From positions 70,719 to 134,718 of the forward strand of contig NZ_MUXF01000019.1 in assembly GCF_003063295.1 (NCBI RefSeq): DNA of 64,000 nucleotides, given 5' to 3'. Source of the DNA: Arcobacter lacus. GTDB taxonomy: Bacteria > Campylobacterota > Campylobacteria > Campylobacterales > Arcobacteraceae. Positions 53,391-63,258 of this stretch are shown piece by piece; the stretch's first letter is position 1; each line of letters begins with the position of its first letter. Position numbers and translations under genes: made by a program. Under the pieces are notes generated by a model, which was not told the origin of the DNA, made no database searches, and was given only the letters and a program-made list of their open reading frames with translations.

Positions 53391-55297
53391 TTTTTCTCGA
53401 ATTTTAAATCAGTTAAATAAATATCCGCTATATTTACAGGATAACTTTGCTGATCAGTTGTGAAACTTTGACTTTCATTTGGAACAATTTCAGAATATTG
53501 AGCTGAAGTAGTTGCTACTTTTTCATTTAAAGAACCACCTCTTAAATTTATTTCTAAATACCCATAATTATCTTTTTTAAGTTCTGAAATATCAATATCT
53601 AAACTAAACTCTTTTTCTTGTTTTGTATCAGTCCAGTTAGTATCCCAACCTTCAACCATAAGATATTGAGCTTTTACATTTTTTCCTAACATTCCACTAT
53701 AAATTTCTTGACCTTCTTTATAATAATCGATTTTGTCAAAAGATTTTGTATTGTGTGCTTTTATTTTTGAAGCATCTTTAAATTGAGGGAAAGAGACTGC
53801 TAAACCACCAGCTGTAACATTTTTTAAGTTAGTAGTATATTTAAAAGTTACTCTTAAAAGGTTTTTATCTACCAATTCATAAGAACTTACTACTTTTCCA
53901 TTTTCTGATAAAGCAGCATTACCTAAAGAACTCAATGATGAAAACTCTAAATCTTTTTGATCTAAGAATTTTTTATTGTTAAAATATATTCCATCATCTT
54001 TTAACTCAATTTCAAATCTTTTTTGATTATTTTCAATATCTGTTGCTTTAAACTCTTCATCTTTTAATAAATCAGTTAATGATTTAACAGATTCAGCATC
54101 TATATCTAAAGTTGCTTTTATAACTTCAAAAACATCTTTTACACTTTTTATATTATTCATTGAATCAAATTTTTGATTTATTTTAAAAGTTGAGTTAAAT
54201 TTTAATGTATTAAAATATTTATTTTCATCAATTTTAAAATTATTTGATTCTCCATTTATAAGAACTTGGAAACCATTTTGTGCTACTACTTTCATAAAAT
54301 CATCATATTTTTGTAAAAAATCTTTATCTGAAATAGAATTTAACATTTCTTCATATTTTTTATATGGAATTTTGTCAAAAGCAATATCTAATGATGTTTT
54401 GTTTAATCCAATATTTTTTGAACTGCTAGAAAGATATAATTTATCATCTTTTATTAAATTAAACTCATCAAAAGAGATTTTACTATTTCCTGAAATATTA
54501 TCTTTATCTTGTAAAGATTGAGAATCTAAAATTAGATTTTTGATATTCGCAACATTTGTATAATCTGAAAATTCTAAATTTTCAATATTTAATTTAGAAC
54601 TTTTTTTATCTTTTTGACTACTATAATCAAAAGCTAAATTATCTATTAATAAACTTCCTTTTGTATAACTATCATCATAAACATCTGCTATTTTTAATAA
54701 AGCAATTTTAATACTATTTTCAGTTCCATGAACTCCTCTTATAGTAATAAATGAGTCATTTGGGATAGTAATATTTATATCATCTAATTTGAAATTTTTA
54801 TTTTCATCTATATTTAAATGGATTTTTTTATTTTCTAAAAGAGTTTTCATCCAATTAGTTTGTGGAGCATAAGAATAATTTTGCTCCAATTTATACATAG
54901 TTCTTTGAGATAAATTTGTTAAATATAGATTTAAATCAAGTGTTGAAGAGATATTATTCATAACAAAATCATAATCAAAAGTGATTCCTTCAAAAAGTCT
55001 CTCTTTTGTAGCTCTATCAAGTAAACTATACTGTTTTTCTAAAGATTTTTTTGTATCTTCATCTTCTATTTTACTAAATAAATAAGAAGCAACTTTATCA
55101 GGATAAATAACTTCTATTTTACCTTTTCCTACTGTCTTATAGTGTTCAAAAGAGTGTTCTTGATTTACAACAAATCCATTTTTATTTAACTCTTCAATTT
55201 TTGATTGAATTTTACTATCAACAGTAGATCTCAATCCCAAACATATAGCGCCAATAACTATTATTACAATAGCTATTCCTAAGAATATTTTTTTCAT
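53387..55297 (-). CDS. DUF945 (YdgA-like) periplasmic protein
   Basis: A 636-residue protein with one N-terminal anchor (residues 4-24, FLGIAIVIIVIGAICLGL) and a long periplasmic part. STVDSKIQSKIEELNKNGF then GVHGTENSIKIAL and repeated beta-rich segments are typical of DUF945. Function unknown in the family. The C-terminal third (from about residue 480) has a beta-sandwich look and may be an added domain. Confidence 0.83.
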   Translation of the reverse strand: MKKIFLGIAIVIIVIGAICLGLRSTVDSKIQSKIEELNKNGFVVNQEHSFEHYKTVGKGKIEVIYPDKVASYLFSKIEDEDTKKSLEKQYSLLDRATKERLFEGITFDYDFVMNNISSTLDLNLYLTNLSQRTMYKLEQNYSYAPQTNWMKTLLENKKIHLNIDENKNFKLDDINITIPNDSFITIRGVHGTENSIKIALLKIADVYDDSYTKGSLLIDNLAFDYSSQKDKKSSKLNIENLEFSDYTNVANIKNLILDSQSLQDKDNISGNSKISFDEFNLIKDDKLYLSSSSKNIGLNKTSLDIAFDKIPYKKYEEMLNSISDKDFLQKYDDFMKVVAQNGFQVLINGESNNFKIDENKYFNTLKFNSTFKINQKFDSMNNIKSVKDVFEVIKATLDIDAESVKSLTDLLKDEEFKATDIENNQKRFEIELKDDGIYFNNKKFLDQKDLEFSSLSSLGNAALSENGKVVSSYELVDKNLLRVTFKYTTNLKNVTAGGLAVSFPQFKDASKIKAHNTKSFDKIDYYKEGQEIYSGMLGKNVKAQYLMVEGWDTNWTDTKQEKEFSLDIDISELKKDNYGYLEINLRGGSLNEKVATTSAQYSEIVPNESQSFTTDQQSYPVNIADIYLTDLKFEKK

Positions 55298-55381
55298 TCT
55301 ATTTTTCCTTTATTATTTATTTAATTGTCTTAAATGAACCACATAGTTGTCCATTATATCTATATCTATTTGAAAATCCTT

Positions 55382-56848
55382 TTATGGTCTATAAACTTTT
55401 ATATTTTTATAACCTTCACTATCTCTTAAATATTGTGCGTGAAGTTGGCTCATAATCCCTTTATCACAATAAAATAGATATGTTTTATCTTGAGGAAGTT
55501 TTTTAAACTCTTTTTTCAAATCATAAAAAGGAATTTTCAAAGTTTCAACAGAAGTTTTTACACAATCAGGTGTTTGTCTAATATCAATAACTGTATATTC
55601 TCCATCAGTTAAATCAGAAATTATTTCCATTTGCCCTATTTCACTTACATTTTCATCTATTTCATCAACATTTACAAAAGATGTTTTTTTAACTGCTTCA
55701 TCTAAAATAGAATAATCAAAACCTCTTGCTTCTTTTTCCATTCTTTCATAACTTCCATGAGTTACTGGATTTTTTGAAATTACCCCACAATATTCTGGCA
55801 TTGCTTCAGCAAATCTTCTTGTTCCTATCTTTTGTGCAATTTCTATAATATCAGGTTTACTCATCATAGAAAGTGGTCTTAAAACTAATTTATTTGTACA
55901 TTGGTCAATTAAAGCAAGATTTCTTAATGTTTGACTAGAAACTTGTGCAACACTTTCACCTGTTACTAAAGCATCTATTCCTAAACTATCAGCTATTTTT
56001 TCACTAGCAAGTAACATAAGTCTTTTTAGCATAACACCCATATAAGGTTGACTTACATCTTTAAAAATTTGAGAAACAACATCTTCAAAAGGAACACTAA
56101 TAAATGAAACTCTATGAGAACTTCCAAATTTATTCCATAAATAATAAGCTACTTGTTTTACACCTATTTCATGTGCTAATCCACCAAGATTAAAGAAAAT
56201 AAAGTGAGTTTTTATTCCTCTTTTCATTGTTAAATATGAAGCAACTGTTGAGTCAAATCCACCAGACATCAAAGATATAACACTTCCTTGAGTTCCTATT
56301 GGAAATCCACCTAGTCCCATATATTTTTTTGTAATAATATTTAACTGTGCATGTTCAAGTTCAATATTTATAGTAACTTCAGCATTTTTTAGTGTTACAC
56401 CTTTAGTATCTTTACTATTCATAGCTAACATATATCCACCAACAGTTTTTTCAATATCAGTTGATTTAAACTCTTGGGCACCTGTTCTTTTAGCTCTTAC
56501 GACAAAAGTTTTATCTTTTATCTCATGGTTCATCATCTCATTTACTTTTACTTTGATATCATCAAGTGTATACATATTATCAAATTGTAAAGCTTCTAAA
56601 ACTTGTTCAATTCCAGGAGTTTCAAGAAGTTTAGCTCTTACACTATCAACTACTTCAACGGGGCAAACAACTTCGATTTTATCGAAGAATCTTTTTATCT
56701 TAATTTCAGGTGATATTTTTGATAAGATTGATACAAGATTGTTATAAACTTGTGCAATCATCTGTCTTTTTGCTGTTTGACCTTTTATCATTATTTCCGT
56801 GAAATATTTGATTATAAATTTTTGTGTTTTGATTTGAGAATTATTCAT
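55382..56848 (-). CDS. thiI: tRNA 4-thiouridine synthase ThiI with rhodanese domain
   Basis: A 488-residue protein. N-terminal ferredoxin-like/THUMP region (residues 10-165). PP-loop ATPase SLMSGGFDSTVASYL near 190-205 and MPEYCGVISKNP. The C-terminal rhodanese domain has the sulfur-carrying Cys in LFYCDKGIMSQ. It thiolates U8 of tRNA and can supply sulfur to thiamine synthesis. Confidence 0.94.
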   Translation of the reverse strand: MNNSQIKTQKFIIKYFTEIMIKGQTAKRQMIAQVYNNLVSILSKISPEIKIKRFFDKIEVVCPVEVVDSVRAKLLETPGIEQVLEALQFDNMYTLDDIKVKVNEMMNHEIKDKTFVVRAKRTGAQEFKSTDIEKTVGGYMLAMNSKDTKGVTLKNAEVTINIELEHAQLNIITKKYMGLGGFPIGTQGSVISLMSGGFDSTVASYLTMKRGIKTHFIFFNLGGLAHEIGVKQVAYYLWNKFGSSHRVSFISVPFEDVVSQIFKDVSQPYMGVMLKRLMLLASEKIADSLGIDALVTGESVAQVSSQTLRNLALIDQCTNKLVLRPLSMMSKPDIIEIAQKIGTRRFAEAMPEYCGVISKNPVTHGSYERMEKEARGFDYSILDEAVKKTSFVNVDEIDENVSEIGQMEIISDLTDGEYTVIDIRQTPDCVKTSVETLKIPFYDLKKEFKKLPQDKTYLFYCDKGIMSQLHAQYLRDSEGYKNIKVYRP

Positions 56849-56935
56849 TATTTTTTAAAACCCTATATTTTTTTAAGTCGCGATTATATCATTTTTTGAC
56901 ATAATATATCTTTTATTAAATTCAAAGGTAAAAAG

Positions 56936-57193
56936 ATGGAAATAGATACTTTAGAAGATTTAGCAAAAGAGTTAAAATCAGGCAAAACAACAAATGCTAT
57001 GAAACTTTTTGAAGATTATGCTAAAGCTAATAATATGGACGAAGAAGAATTAGAACAAATACTTTCTAAAAAACATGATTGTTTCAAATGTGAAAGCTGT
57101 GAGAGTTTTTATTGTTATGATGAATATTCATTTTTTGATGAAGAGTGTATCTATTGTTGTGATACAGAAGCAGAAGATGAAGAGGAGTATTAA
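56936..57193 (+). CDS. Small acidic Cys-rich protein
   Basis: An 85-residue protein. The N-terminal half is helical and acidic. The C-terminal half has CFKCESC, FYCYDEY and ECIYCC, six to seven Cys able to bind zinc or iron, then an acidic tail. No family recognised. It is convergent with the next gene. Confidence 0.75.
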   Translation: MEIDTLEDLAKELKSGKTTNAMKLFEDYAKANNMDEEELEQILSKKHDCFKCESCESFYCYDEYSFFDEECIYCCDTEAEDEEEY

Positions 57194-57200
57194 TACTCCT
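57183..57200. terminator. Palindrome between convergent genes
   Basis: AGGAGTATTAATACTCCT is a perfect 18-base palindrome over the 3' end of the Cys-rich gene, directly before the end of the convergent gene; likely a bidirectional terminator. Confidence 0.5.
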
Positions 57201-57202
57201 TC

Positions 57203-57685
57203 TTAAAAATTAGCTTCCAAATCCTCTTTTATAATCTCTTCATCAATTTTTCTTGCTTTTATATTTAAATCTTTTGCTTCACCCGAACAAGTAATATTTA
57301 TACGACCATTTTCATTTTTAAATAAAACTTCACCTGCACCTTGAATTACAAAACCATTAAACAATCTATTTGCAACTCTTTTAAAACTAAATTTCGTAGG
57401 AAAAATAACAAACCTTGATGAAGTTAAAATATATCTTGCATGATTTGTACAAGAGTGTAATAAACTATCTCTTATAAGTTCATTTTTTTTACCATTTACT
57501 AAATCACAATAAAGACTCTCTTCTATTAAGTTTATTTTGTCTTTATCTATTTTTATATAACCAAACTCTTTTGGTTTTACTCTTATGTTATAAAATTTTT
57601 TAAATGCCTCTACATGATTAAAAGCATTTGAGAAAACAATAAGACTCTTATTTGTTCTTGCATATTTTGCTAAATTAGATGCCAT
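57203..57685 (-). CDS. Hypothetical protein
   Basis: A 160-residue soluble protein, mixed alpha/beta, with no recognised domain. It lies 25 bases downstream of the antiporter gene, so it is probably cotranscribed. Confidence 0.72.
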   Translation of the reverse strand: MASNLAKYARTNKSLIVFSNAFNHVEAFKKFYNIRVKPKEFGYIKIDKDKINLIEESLYCDLVNGKKNELIRDSLLHSCTNHARYILTSSRFVIFPTKFSFKRVANRLFNGFVIQGAGEVLFKNENGRINITCSGEAKDLNIKARKIDEEIIKEDLEANF

Positions 57686-57710
57686 ATAAATTTTTTCCTT
57701 TTAAATAATC

Positions 57711-58970
57711 TTACAAAAATAAAAAACATAAAGCTGAAATTATTGTAGGAACTAACGCTCCTAAAAATAAATACCAAGGATCTATTGTACTATCTTCAAA
57801 ATGACTTTTCAAAATAGTAACTCCAGCTGGATTTGGTGCATTTGCAATAACAGTTAATCCTCCACCACAAACAGCACCAGCAACTAAAGCATATTTGAAC
57901 TCATCAGTTAATCCTTCAACTAGAGAACCTAAATATGTAATTGCTGCATTATCTGTAACAGAACCAATTGTAATTGCAGCGAAAAATGCTTGTAAATCAC
58001 TCATTTTCATAATTAAATCTTGAAGCCACCATTGTTGTTGTCCTCCTAGGATAACTAATCCTCCTAAGAAAAATGCAACTAACAATCCTTCTCTTAACAT
58101 CAATCTATCTTGATATTGTTGATAAGCATGAGTAATTCCTAAAAAAAGTAAAAATATACTCATAAATATAGCTGGATAGTGTCCAAAGAAAACAACTAAA
58201 AATAAAAATAAATAGTGAGTCAAGATAATACCAAAAGGGATATTTTCTCTATCTGAAACTGTTGTTCTAATTTTGATATTTACTAACTCTTTATAAAAAA
58301 TAAGAATCATCAAATTTGTACTTATAAAAATAGCAACCATTGATTTCCAACCAAAAGTTGTAAACATAAAAGTTGTATTCCAATCCCAAGTTCCTGCAAC
58401 CATTAAAATTGGAGGTGCTGCAAAGTTAGTTAATGTTCCACCTATTGAAACATTTACAAATAAAGTACCCAATGTTGCATATCTAAATTTTTTACTTATC
58501 TCTTGAGAAAACAGTTTATCTGATAAAATAAGAGCAGCTAAAGTCATCGAAGCTGGTTCTGTTATAATTGAACCTAAAATTGGAACAAAAAACATAACAA
58601 TAAAATAAAATCCAGTAGCACCTTTAGTTGGTATAATAGTAGATAGTTTTTTTACAAATAAAACTACTGTTTGCAAAATAGGTCTTGTTGCAGCTATTAT
58701 CATAATAACAAAAACAAACATTGCTTCGATATAACTTCTTGAATTCATATAATCAACAGTTGCTTGTTTTCCTGATAATATAAACATAAATAGTATTAAA
58801 ATTAAAGCCCAAGCACCAAAAACAACTTCAATTTCACCCAATAAATGAAAAAGTCCAGAATGTTTTGTACTTCTATGAGCAAGATGCTCAAAATATTTTA
58901 CAGAAAAGATATGAATAATTGCTAAAGCAAAAATAACTGCAGCAATTATTTGTAAAGTAGTAGGTGGCAT
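57711..58970 (-). CDS. Putative Na+/H+ antiporter (ion-transporter superfamily)
   Basis: A 419-residue membrane protein with about 11 hydrophobic segments. GEIEVVFGAWALILILFMF, FFVPILGSIITEPASMTLAA, GTLTNFAAPPILMVAGTW and SVTDNAAITYLGSLVEGL resemble NhaD/ArsB-type ion transporters, where paired Asn/Asp hairpins coordinate the ion. The ion is inferred, not proven. The start is ATG 58970. Confidence 0.8.
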   Translation of the reverse strand: MPPTTLQIIAAVIFALAIIHIFSVKYFEHLAHRSTKHSGLFHLLGEIEVVFGAWALILILFMFILSGKQATVDYMNSRSYIEAMFVFVIMIIAATRPILQTVVLFVKKLSTIIPTKGATGFYFIVMFFVPILGSIITEPASMTLAALILSDKLFSQEISKKFRYATLGTLFVNVSIGGTLTNFAAPPILMVAGTWDWNTTFMFTTFGWKSMVAIFISTNLMILIFYKELVNIKIRTTVSDRENIPFGIILTHYLFLFLVVFFGHYPAIFMSIFLLFLGITHAYQQYQDRLMLREGLLVAFFLGGLVILGGQQQWWLQDLIMKMSDLQAFFAAITIGSVTDNAAITYLGSLVEGLTDEFKYALVAGAVCGGGLTVIANAPNPAGVTILKSHFEDSTIDPWYLFLGALVPTIISALCFLFL

Positions 58971-59358
58971 GGCGAATCCTTTTTATTAAATTTTATTTTG
59001 TAAACATTTACATATTTAAGTTTGAGATATTTAAAAAAACATATGTGAGCGTTTGTTCATTTTACATTATAAAAACTTAATTTTAAAAAAATATCTATCT
59101 TTTATATTTTAATTGTATAATTATGCAAACAAATATAATTATACATTACATATAAATATAATCTAGAAATTTTGATTAATATTTTTATATAATTCTAGAA
59201 AAAATTATTTTTTTAATAAATATCTATTTTATGGAACTTTATAAATATTTTTATAACATTTTTTATAAATCTTATACTATATTAATAGATATATTTTGTA
59301 TAACAAATACTCTTTATATAAAGTTGATATTTTTTAGGATTATTGTAAATTTTGTAAT
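58971..59358. other. Long non-coding region between the antiporter gene and hypF
   Basis: 388 very AT-rich bases. It holds a TGTAAACATTTACA dyad (near 58999), a long 32-base inverted repeat (59114-59145), and a TCTAGAA/TTCTAGA pair at 59162 and 59193. It should contain the antiporter promoter and the end of the hypF transcript. No RNA gene or open frame was recognised. Confidence 0.5.
59114..59145. repeat. Inverted repeat, candidate operator
   Basis: TGTATAATTAT, 10 bases, ATAATTATACA: perfect 11-bp arms. Each arm contains ATAATTAT, itself a palindrome, so two tandem dyads are present 20 bases (two helical turns) apart. Confidence 0.5.
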
Positions 59359-61605
59359 TTATTGATATTGATAATAAAGTTGCCCAATACTAATACCCTC
59401 ATCATTAGTTGGAACATCAATATTGAAATAGAAAACTCTACCCTGCTCTTTGAATTTTTTTATCAAAAGTTCGAGTAAAGTTTTATTTTGAAAAACTCCA
59501 CCACTAAAAACTACTGGTAAATTTTTATGTTTATTTGAGATTTCTATGATGATATTTACTAAAGTATTTATGAACTTTGAAGAGATGACTTTTTTATCTT
59601 TATCTTCGATAATTTGCCTTATCATAGTAGTTATATCTATATTTTCATCTACTATTTTATATTCATAGTTATCTTTTATAGAATTATCATAATTTTCTTC
59701 TATTAAAAGCCCTGTTTCTCCCTCAAAAGTTTGAGTATGTAAAATGTTTGCAAATGAAGAAATAGCATCAAATAAACGTCCAATAGAACTACAAAATGGT
59801 GCATTTAAGCCTTTTTGCCACATTGTATATAAAGTCTTTATCTCTTCTTTACTAAAAGCTTTTACTACAAAACTATCTAAAGTTAGGATTTCATCTAAAG
59901 TAAAAATATCAAATAATAAGCTTAAAGCAACTCTTTTGGGCTCTTTTATAGCCATTTCACCGCCCAAAAGCCTAAAATATTTTATATGATTTATTCGTTT
60001 ATACTCTTTTCTTGAAGCAATAAAAACTTCTCCACCCCAGATATTTCCATCATCTCCATATCCAGTTCCATCAAAAGCAAAACCTAAAACTTCATCTTCT
60101 AAGCCATTTTCAGCCATCACGGAAAGAATATGAGCATAGTGGTGTTGAACTTGAATAAGCTTTATATTTGGGTTATCTTGAAGCAATTTAAAAGCATATT
60201 TTGTACTTTCATATTTTGGATGAAGATCACAAACAACAGTATCAGGAACAAAATCATAAAAGTTTTTAAAACTATTTATAGTTCTATTGAAATATTCCAT
60301 AGAAGAAATAGAGTTTAAATCACCAATATAAGGTGATAAAATAAAATTATTTTTAAAGCCTAAAGCTATTGTTGATTTTTGATTTGCACCAAGACAAAGA
60401 ACTTTATTTTTTAAATCTTTTTCTATTTTTATATGAGTAGGAGCATATCCTCTAGCATTTCTTAGTTTAATTTTATAATTTTCTACATTTTGTATAATAC
60501 TATCATCACTAGAATTTACAATATCTCTATTATAATCTAGTACAAAATCTACAATATTCCCCAATTTATCGACGATTTCATCTTTTGACCTTATAATTGG
60601 TTCATCTTTTAAATTTGCACTTGTTGCTACGATAGGATTTTGTAAATATTTAAATAAAAGATGATGAATTCCACAATTTGCTATAAAACAACCTAATTTT
60701 GAAATATTTGGTGCAATATATGAAGATAGATTTGTATTAAGTCTTTTCTTTACTAAAACTATTGGTTTCTCTTTTGAAGTAAGTATCTCTTCTTCTTGAT
60801 AATTTGTATTTGTATATTGTTTAATACTATTTATATTATTAAACATAACTGCAAAAGGTTTATTTGGTCTATTTTTAATCTCTCTTAATTTATTAACAAC
60901 TTTATCATTTGTTGCATCACAAACTATATGAAATCCACCAATACCTTTTACTGCAATTATATATCCATCTTTGATTAAATTAGCTGTTTGTTCTATTGCT
61001 TTTATATTGTAAGATAATATACTATTATTTATATTATACAAAGTCATATTTGGACCACAATCTTCGCAAGCAACAGGTTGTGCATGATATCTTCTATTTA
61101 AAGGATTTTTATATTCGTCTTCACATTTTTTACATAATTTGAAGTCATTCATAGAAGTATTTGCTCTATCATAAGGAACTGTTTTAATAATTGAGTATCT
61201 TGGACCACAATTTGTACAATTTGTTAAACTATAATTGTATCTAAAGTTACCAATATCATCTATATCTTTGATACAATCATCACAAATTGCTATATCAGGA
61301 GAGATAATAGTTGTTTTATCTTTTGAGCTTGAACTTTGAATAATTTTAAAGTTTTTATACTCTTTTATTTGGTTATTTTTTTCGATTCTTATGTTAGTGA
61401 TTTTTGCTAGAACTGGAGGATTTGATTTGATTTCATTTATAAAATTTTCTATATTTTCTTGTGTAGAATAAGCTTCTATTTCTACTCCATTTTCATCATT
61501 TTTAACCCAACCTTTTATATCATATTTGATAGCTAGATTATAAATAAATGGACGAAAACCAACGCCTTGAACAATTCCAAAAATAGATATTTTTTTGTTT
61601 ATCAT
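59359..61605 (-). CDS. hypF: Carbamoyltransferase HypF
   Basis: A 748-residue protein with all four domains in order: acylphosphatase (GIVQGVGFRPFIYNLA), two zinc fingers (CDDCIKDI, CTNCGPRYS, CKKCEDEY, CEDCGPNM), a YrdC domain (KGIGGFHIVCDATND, RPFAVMF-like PNKPFAVMF), and a Kae1-type C-domain (HHYAHILSVMAENG, FDGTGYGDDGNIWGGE). It makes the carbamoyl group for HypE. The ATG at 61605 is preferred to an adjacent GTG at 61608. It follows hydE by about 30 bases. Confidence 0.96.
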   Translation of the reverse strand: MINKKISIFGIVQGVGFRPFIYNLAIKYDIKGWVKNDENGVEIEAYSTQENIENFINEIKSNPPVLAKITNIRIEKNNQIKEYKNFKIIQSSSSKDKTTIISPDIAICDDCIKDIDDIGNFRYNYSLTNCTNCGPRYSIIKTVPYDRANTSMNDFKLCKKCEDEYKNPLNRRYHAQPVACEDCGPNMTLYNINNSILSYNIKAIEQTANLIKDGYIIAVKGIGGFHIVCDATNDKVVNKLREIKNRPNKPFAVMFNNINSIKQYTNTNYQEEEILTSKEKPIVLVKKRLNTNLSSYIAPNISKLGCFIANCGIHHLLFKYLQNPIVATSANLKDEPIIRSKDEIVDKLGNIVDFVLDYNRDIVNSSDDSIIQNVENYKIKLRNARGYAPTHIKIEKDLKNKVLCLGANQKSTIALGFKNNFILSPYIGDLNSISSMEYFNRTINSFKNFYDFVPDTVVCDLHPKYESTKYAFKLLQDNPNIKLIQVQHHYAHILSVMAENGLEDEVLGFAFDGTGYGDDGNIWGGEVFIASRKEYKRINHIKYFRLLGGEMAIKEPKRVALSLLFDIFTLDEILTLDSFVVKAFSKEEIKTLYTMWQKGLNAPFCSSIGRLFDAISSFANILHTQTFEGETGLLIEENYDNSIKDNYEYKIVDENIDITTMIRQIIEDKDKKVISSKFINTLVNIIIEISNKHKNLPVVFSGGVFQNKTLLELLIKKFKEQGRVFYFNIDVPTNDEGISIGQLYYQYQ

Positions 61606-61638
61606 CACTCTTCTTTTTATATAAGTTTAAAACTATAT

Positions 61639-63258
61639 CTATTTTTGGATGACAAACTCTTTATTGTAATAGATTTTGAAGTTTTTTGTTATGCTTTTTT
61701 CAACAAGCTGATTAAACCTAATATTTGCAAACATATCTCCACATAAACTAACTCCTTCTAGTTCATAAGTATTATGTAAAATATCAATCTCATTTGCTAT
61801 AAAATGAGCAAAACTTTCCATAAATCCTAAACTAATAGTCTCTGCATCAACACCAGCAAGTTTAAAACTCATAGCAGTTTTTATAAGTGGTAAATAGTCA
61901 AATTTTCTATTAAATACTTTTTTATTATCAAAGATTTTATAGTCAATTCTAGGTCCTTTTTCAAGTAAAGAATTTGAAGCATTTAAAACTATATCTTCTT
62001 TAAAATTTAACACTATTTTTGCTATTTGCCAATAAGTAGAAAATGACTTTTTTGAAAAATCTATTTTTGTATTTAATGCAATTTCATAATCATCTTTGAA
62101 TTTTTCTTGATAGTTATTTAGAAGTTTTTCTCCTTTTGTATCTTTTTTTATAGTTTCAAAAACTTCTTTTATTGAAGTTGGAAGATATAAATCTTCTAAA
62201 ATATCAACTAAACCATTTTGTGAGTAATAAGAGATTTTATCATCGTTTAAAGAGCTAATATAAAAGTTAATAATAGATTTATCAAAGAGTTCATTTTCAG
62301 CTAAAACAGTCATAAATTGAGCTTTATCTTTTTGTTTAAACTTACTAAAAACAGTATCTAGTTTTTTTGGATAAGAAATCGAGTTTAAAATGAGTTTTTT
62401 ATTATCAAAACATACTACTTTTGGAATATCTAAAAAGATATTATTAGAACTTTTTACATCTAAAAAGTAATCAAATTTAGCATTTTCATCTTCAATATTT
62501 AAAAAATCAATTTTTAATTTTTTAAGCTCTATTGATAAAAGATGTAAAGTCAAATCATTTGCAAATCGCAAATCTATTTTTTCTTTTTTGATACTATGTT
62601 TTAGTTTATAAATCTCATTTATTTTAAACTCAATTTGTGGCTTTTCTATACTTGCAAGTGCTACAATAGATGTTGCATTTTCTACAATCAAAGTATTGAT
62701 ATTTTCTAAATTTGTAACCAATAACTCTTTGTGATTTTCTATATCTTTGATTTTAGAAAAAACAAAAGTCCCACTTAAAGTTTTTATTTTGATTCTTTTA
62801 TCTTCATTTATAAGTTGGCTTAACTTCTCAAAAAGTTTTTTATGTGATTTTATCTCTTCATTTTCAAAAATAAAAGTTGCATTTTCAAAGCTTTTACAAA
62901 CTTCACAAGATTTAAAGGCATTATAAAAATCTAAACTATTTTCATTTTCGACTTCTTTTAGACAAGTTGGACAAAAAGATATCATTTTATCATCACAAAT
63001 AGAAGTTGAATCCTCTTTTGGTAAGTTTTCAATTACATCAACTTCAACACCATAATAAAAAATTGACATAGGAACATACAAAGATAGTTTTGAAGAAAAC
63101 TCTTCTAAAGTCTTTTCATCTGCTTGTATAAATAAAAAAACAAAATCAAGTTCTTGATATATTTTATAACTACAATCAAACTGCTTTGAAGCAAAATCTA
63201 AAAATTTCACTAAAGTTTTATCACTTGATTTATAGGTAAATTTAAACTTTAGGACCAT
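61639..63258 (-). CDS. hydE: HydE-type hydrogenase accessory protein
   Basis: A 539-residue protein. Zinc-like pairs FCPTCLKE and SCEVCKSF are near residues 97-121, with long helical and beta segments elsewhere. Its position directly after the maturation protease in a hydC-hydD-hydE-hypF row, and its size, match HydE of Wolinella and Helicobacter, a protein needed for active hydrogenase but of unknown biochemical role. It is not the radical-SAM HydE of FeFe enzymes. It overlaps hydD by 17 bases. Confidence 0.8.
   Translation of the reverse strand: MVLKFKFTYKSSDKTLVKFLDFASKQFDCSYKIYQELDFVFLFIQADEKTLEEFSSKLSLYVPMSIFYYGVEVDVIENLPKEDSTSICDDKMISFCPTCLKEVENENSLDFYNAFKSCEVCKSFENATFIFENEEIKSHKKLFEKLSQLINEDKRIKIKTLSGTFVFSKIKDIENHKELLVTNLENINTLIVENATSIVALASIEKPQIEFKINEIYKLKHSIKKEKIDLRFANDLTLHLLSIELKKLKIDFLNIEDENAKFDYFLDVKSSNNIFLDIPKVVCFDNKKLILNSISYPKKLDTVFSKFKQKDKAQFMTVLAENELFDKSIINFYISSLNDDKISYYSQNGLVDILEDLYLPTSIKEVFETIKKDTKGEKLLNNYQEKFKDDYEIALNTKIDFSKKSFSTYWQIAKIVLNFKEDIVLNASNSLLEKGPRIDYKIFDNKKVFNRKFDYLPLIKTAMSFKLAGVDAETISLGFMESFAHFIANEIDILHNTYELEGVSLCGDMFANIRFNQLVEKSITKNFKIYYNKEFVIQK

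Noticed and set aside
61639-63258. Radical-SAM HydE of FeFe hydrogenase
   Set aside because: No CxxxCxxC cluster motif, and the locus encodes NiFe-hydrogenase maturation genes.
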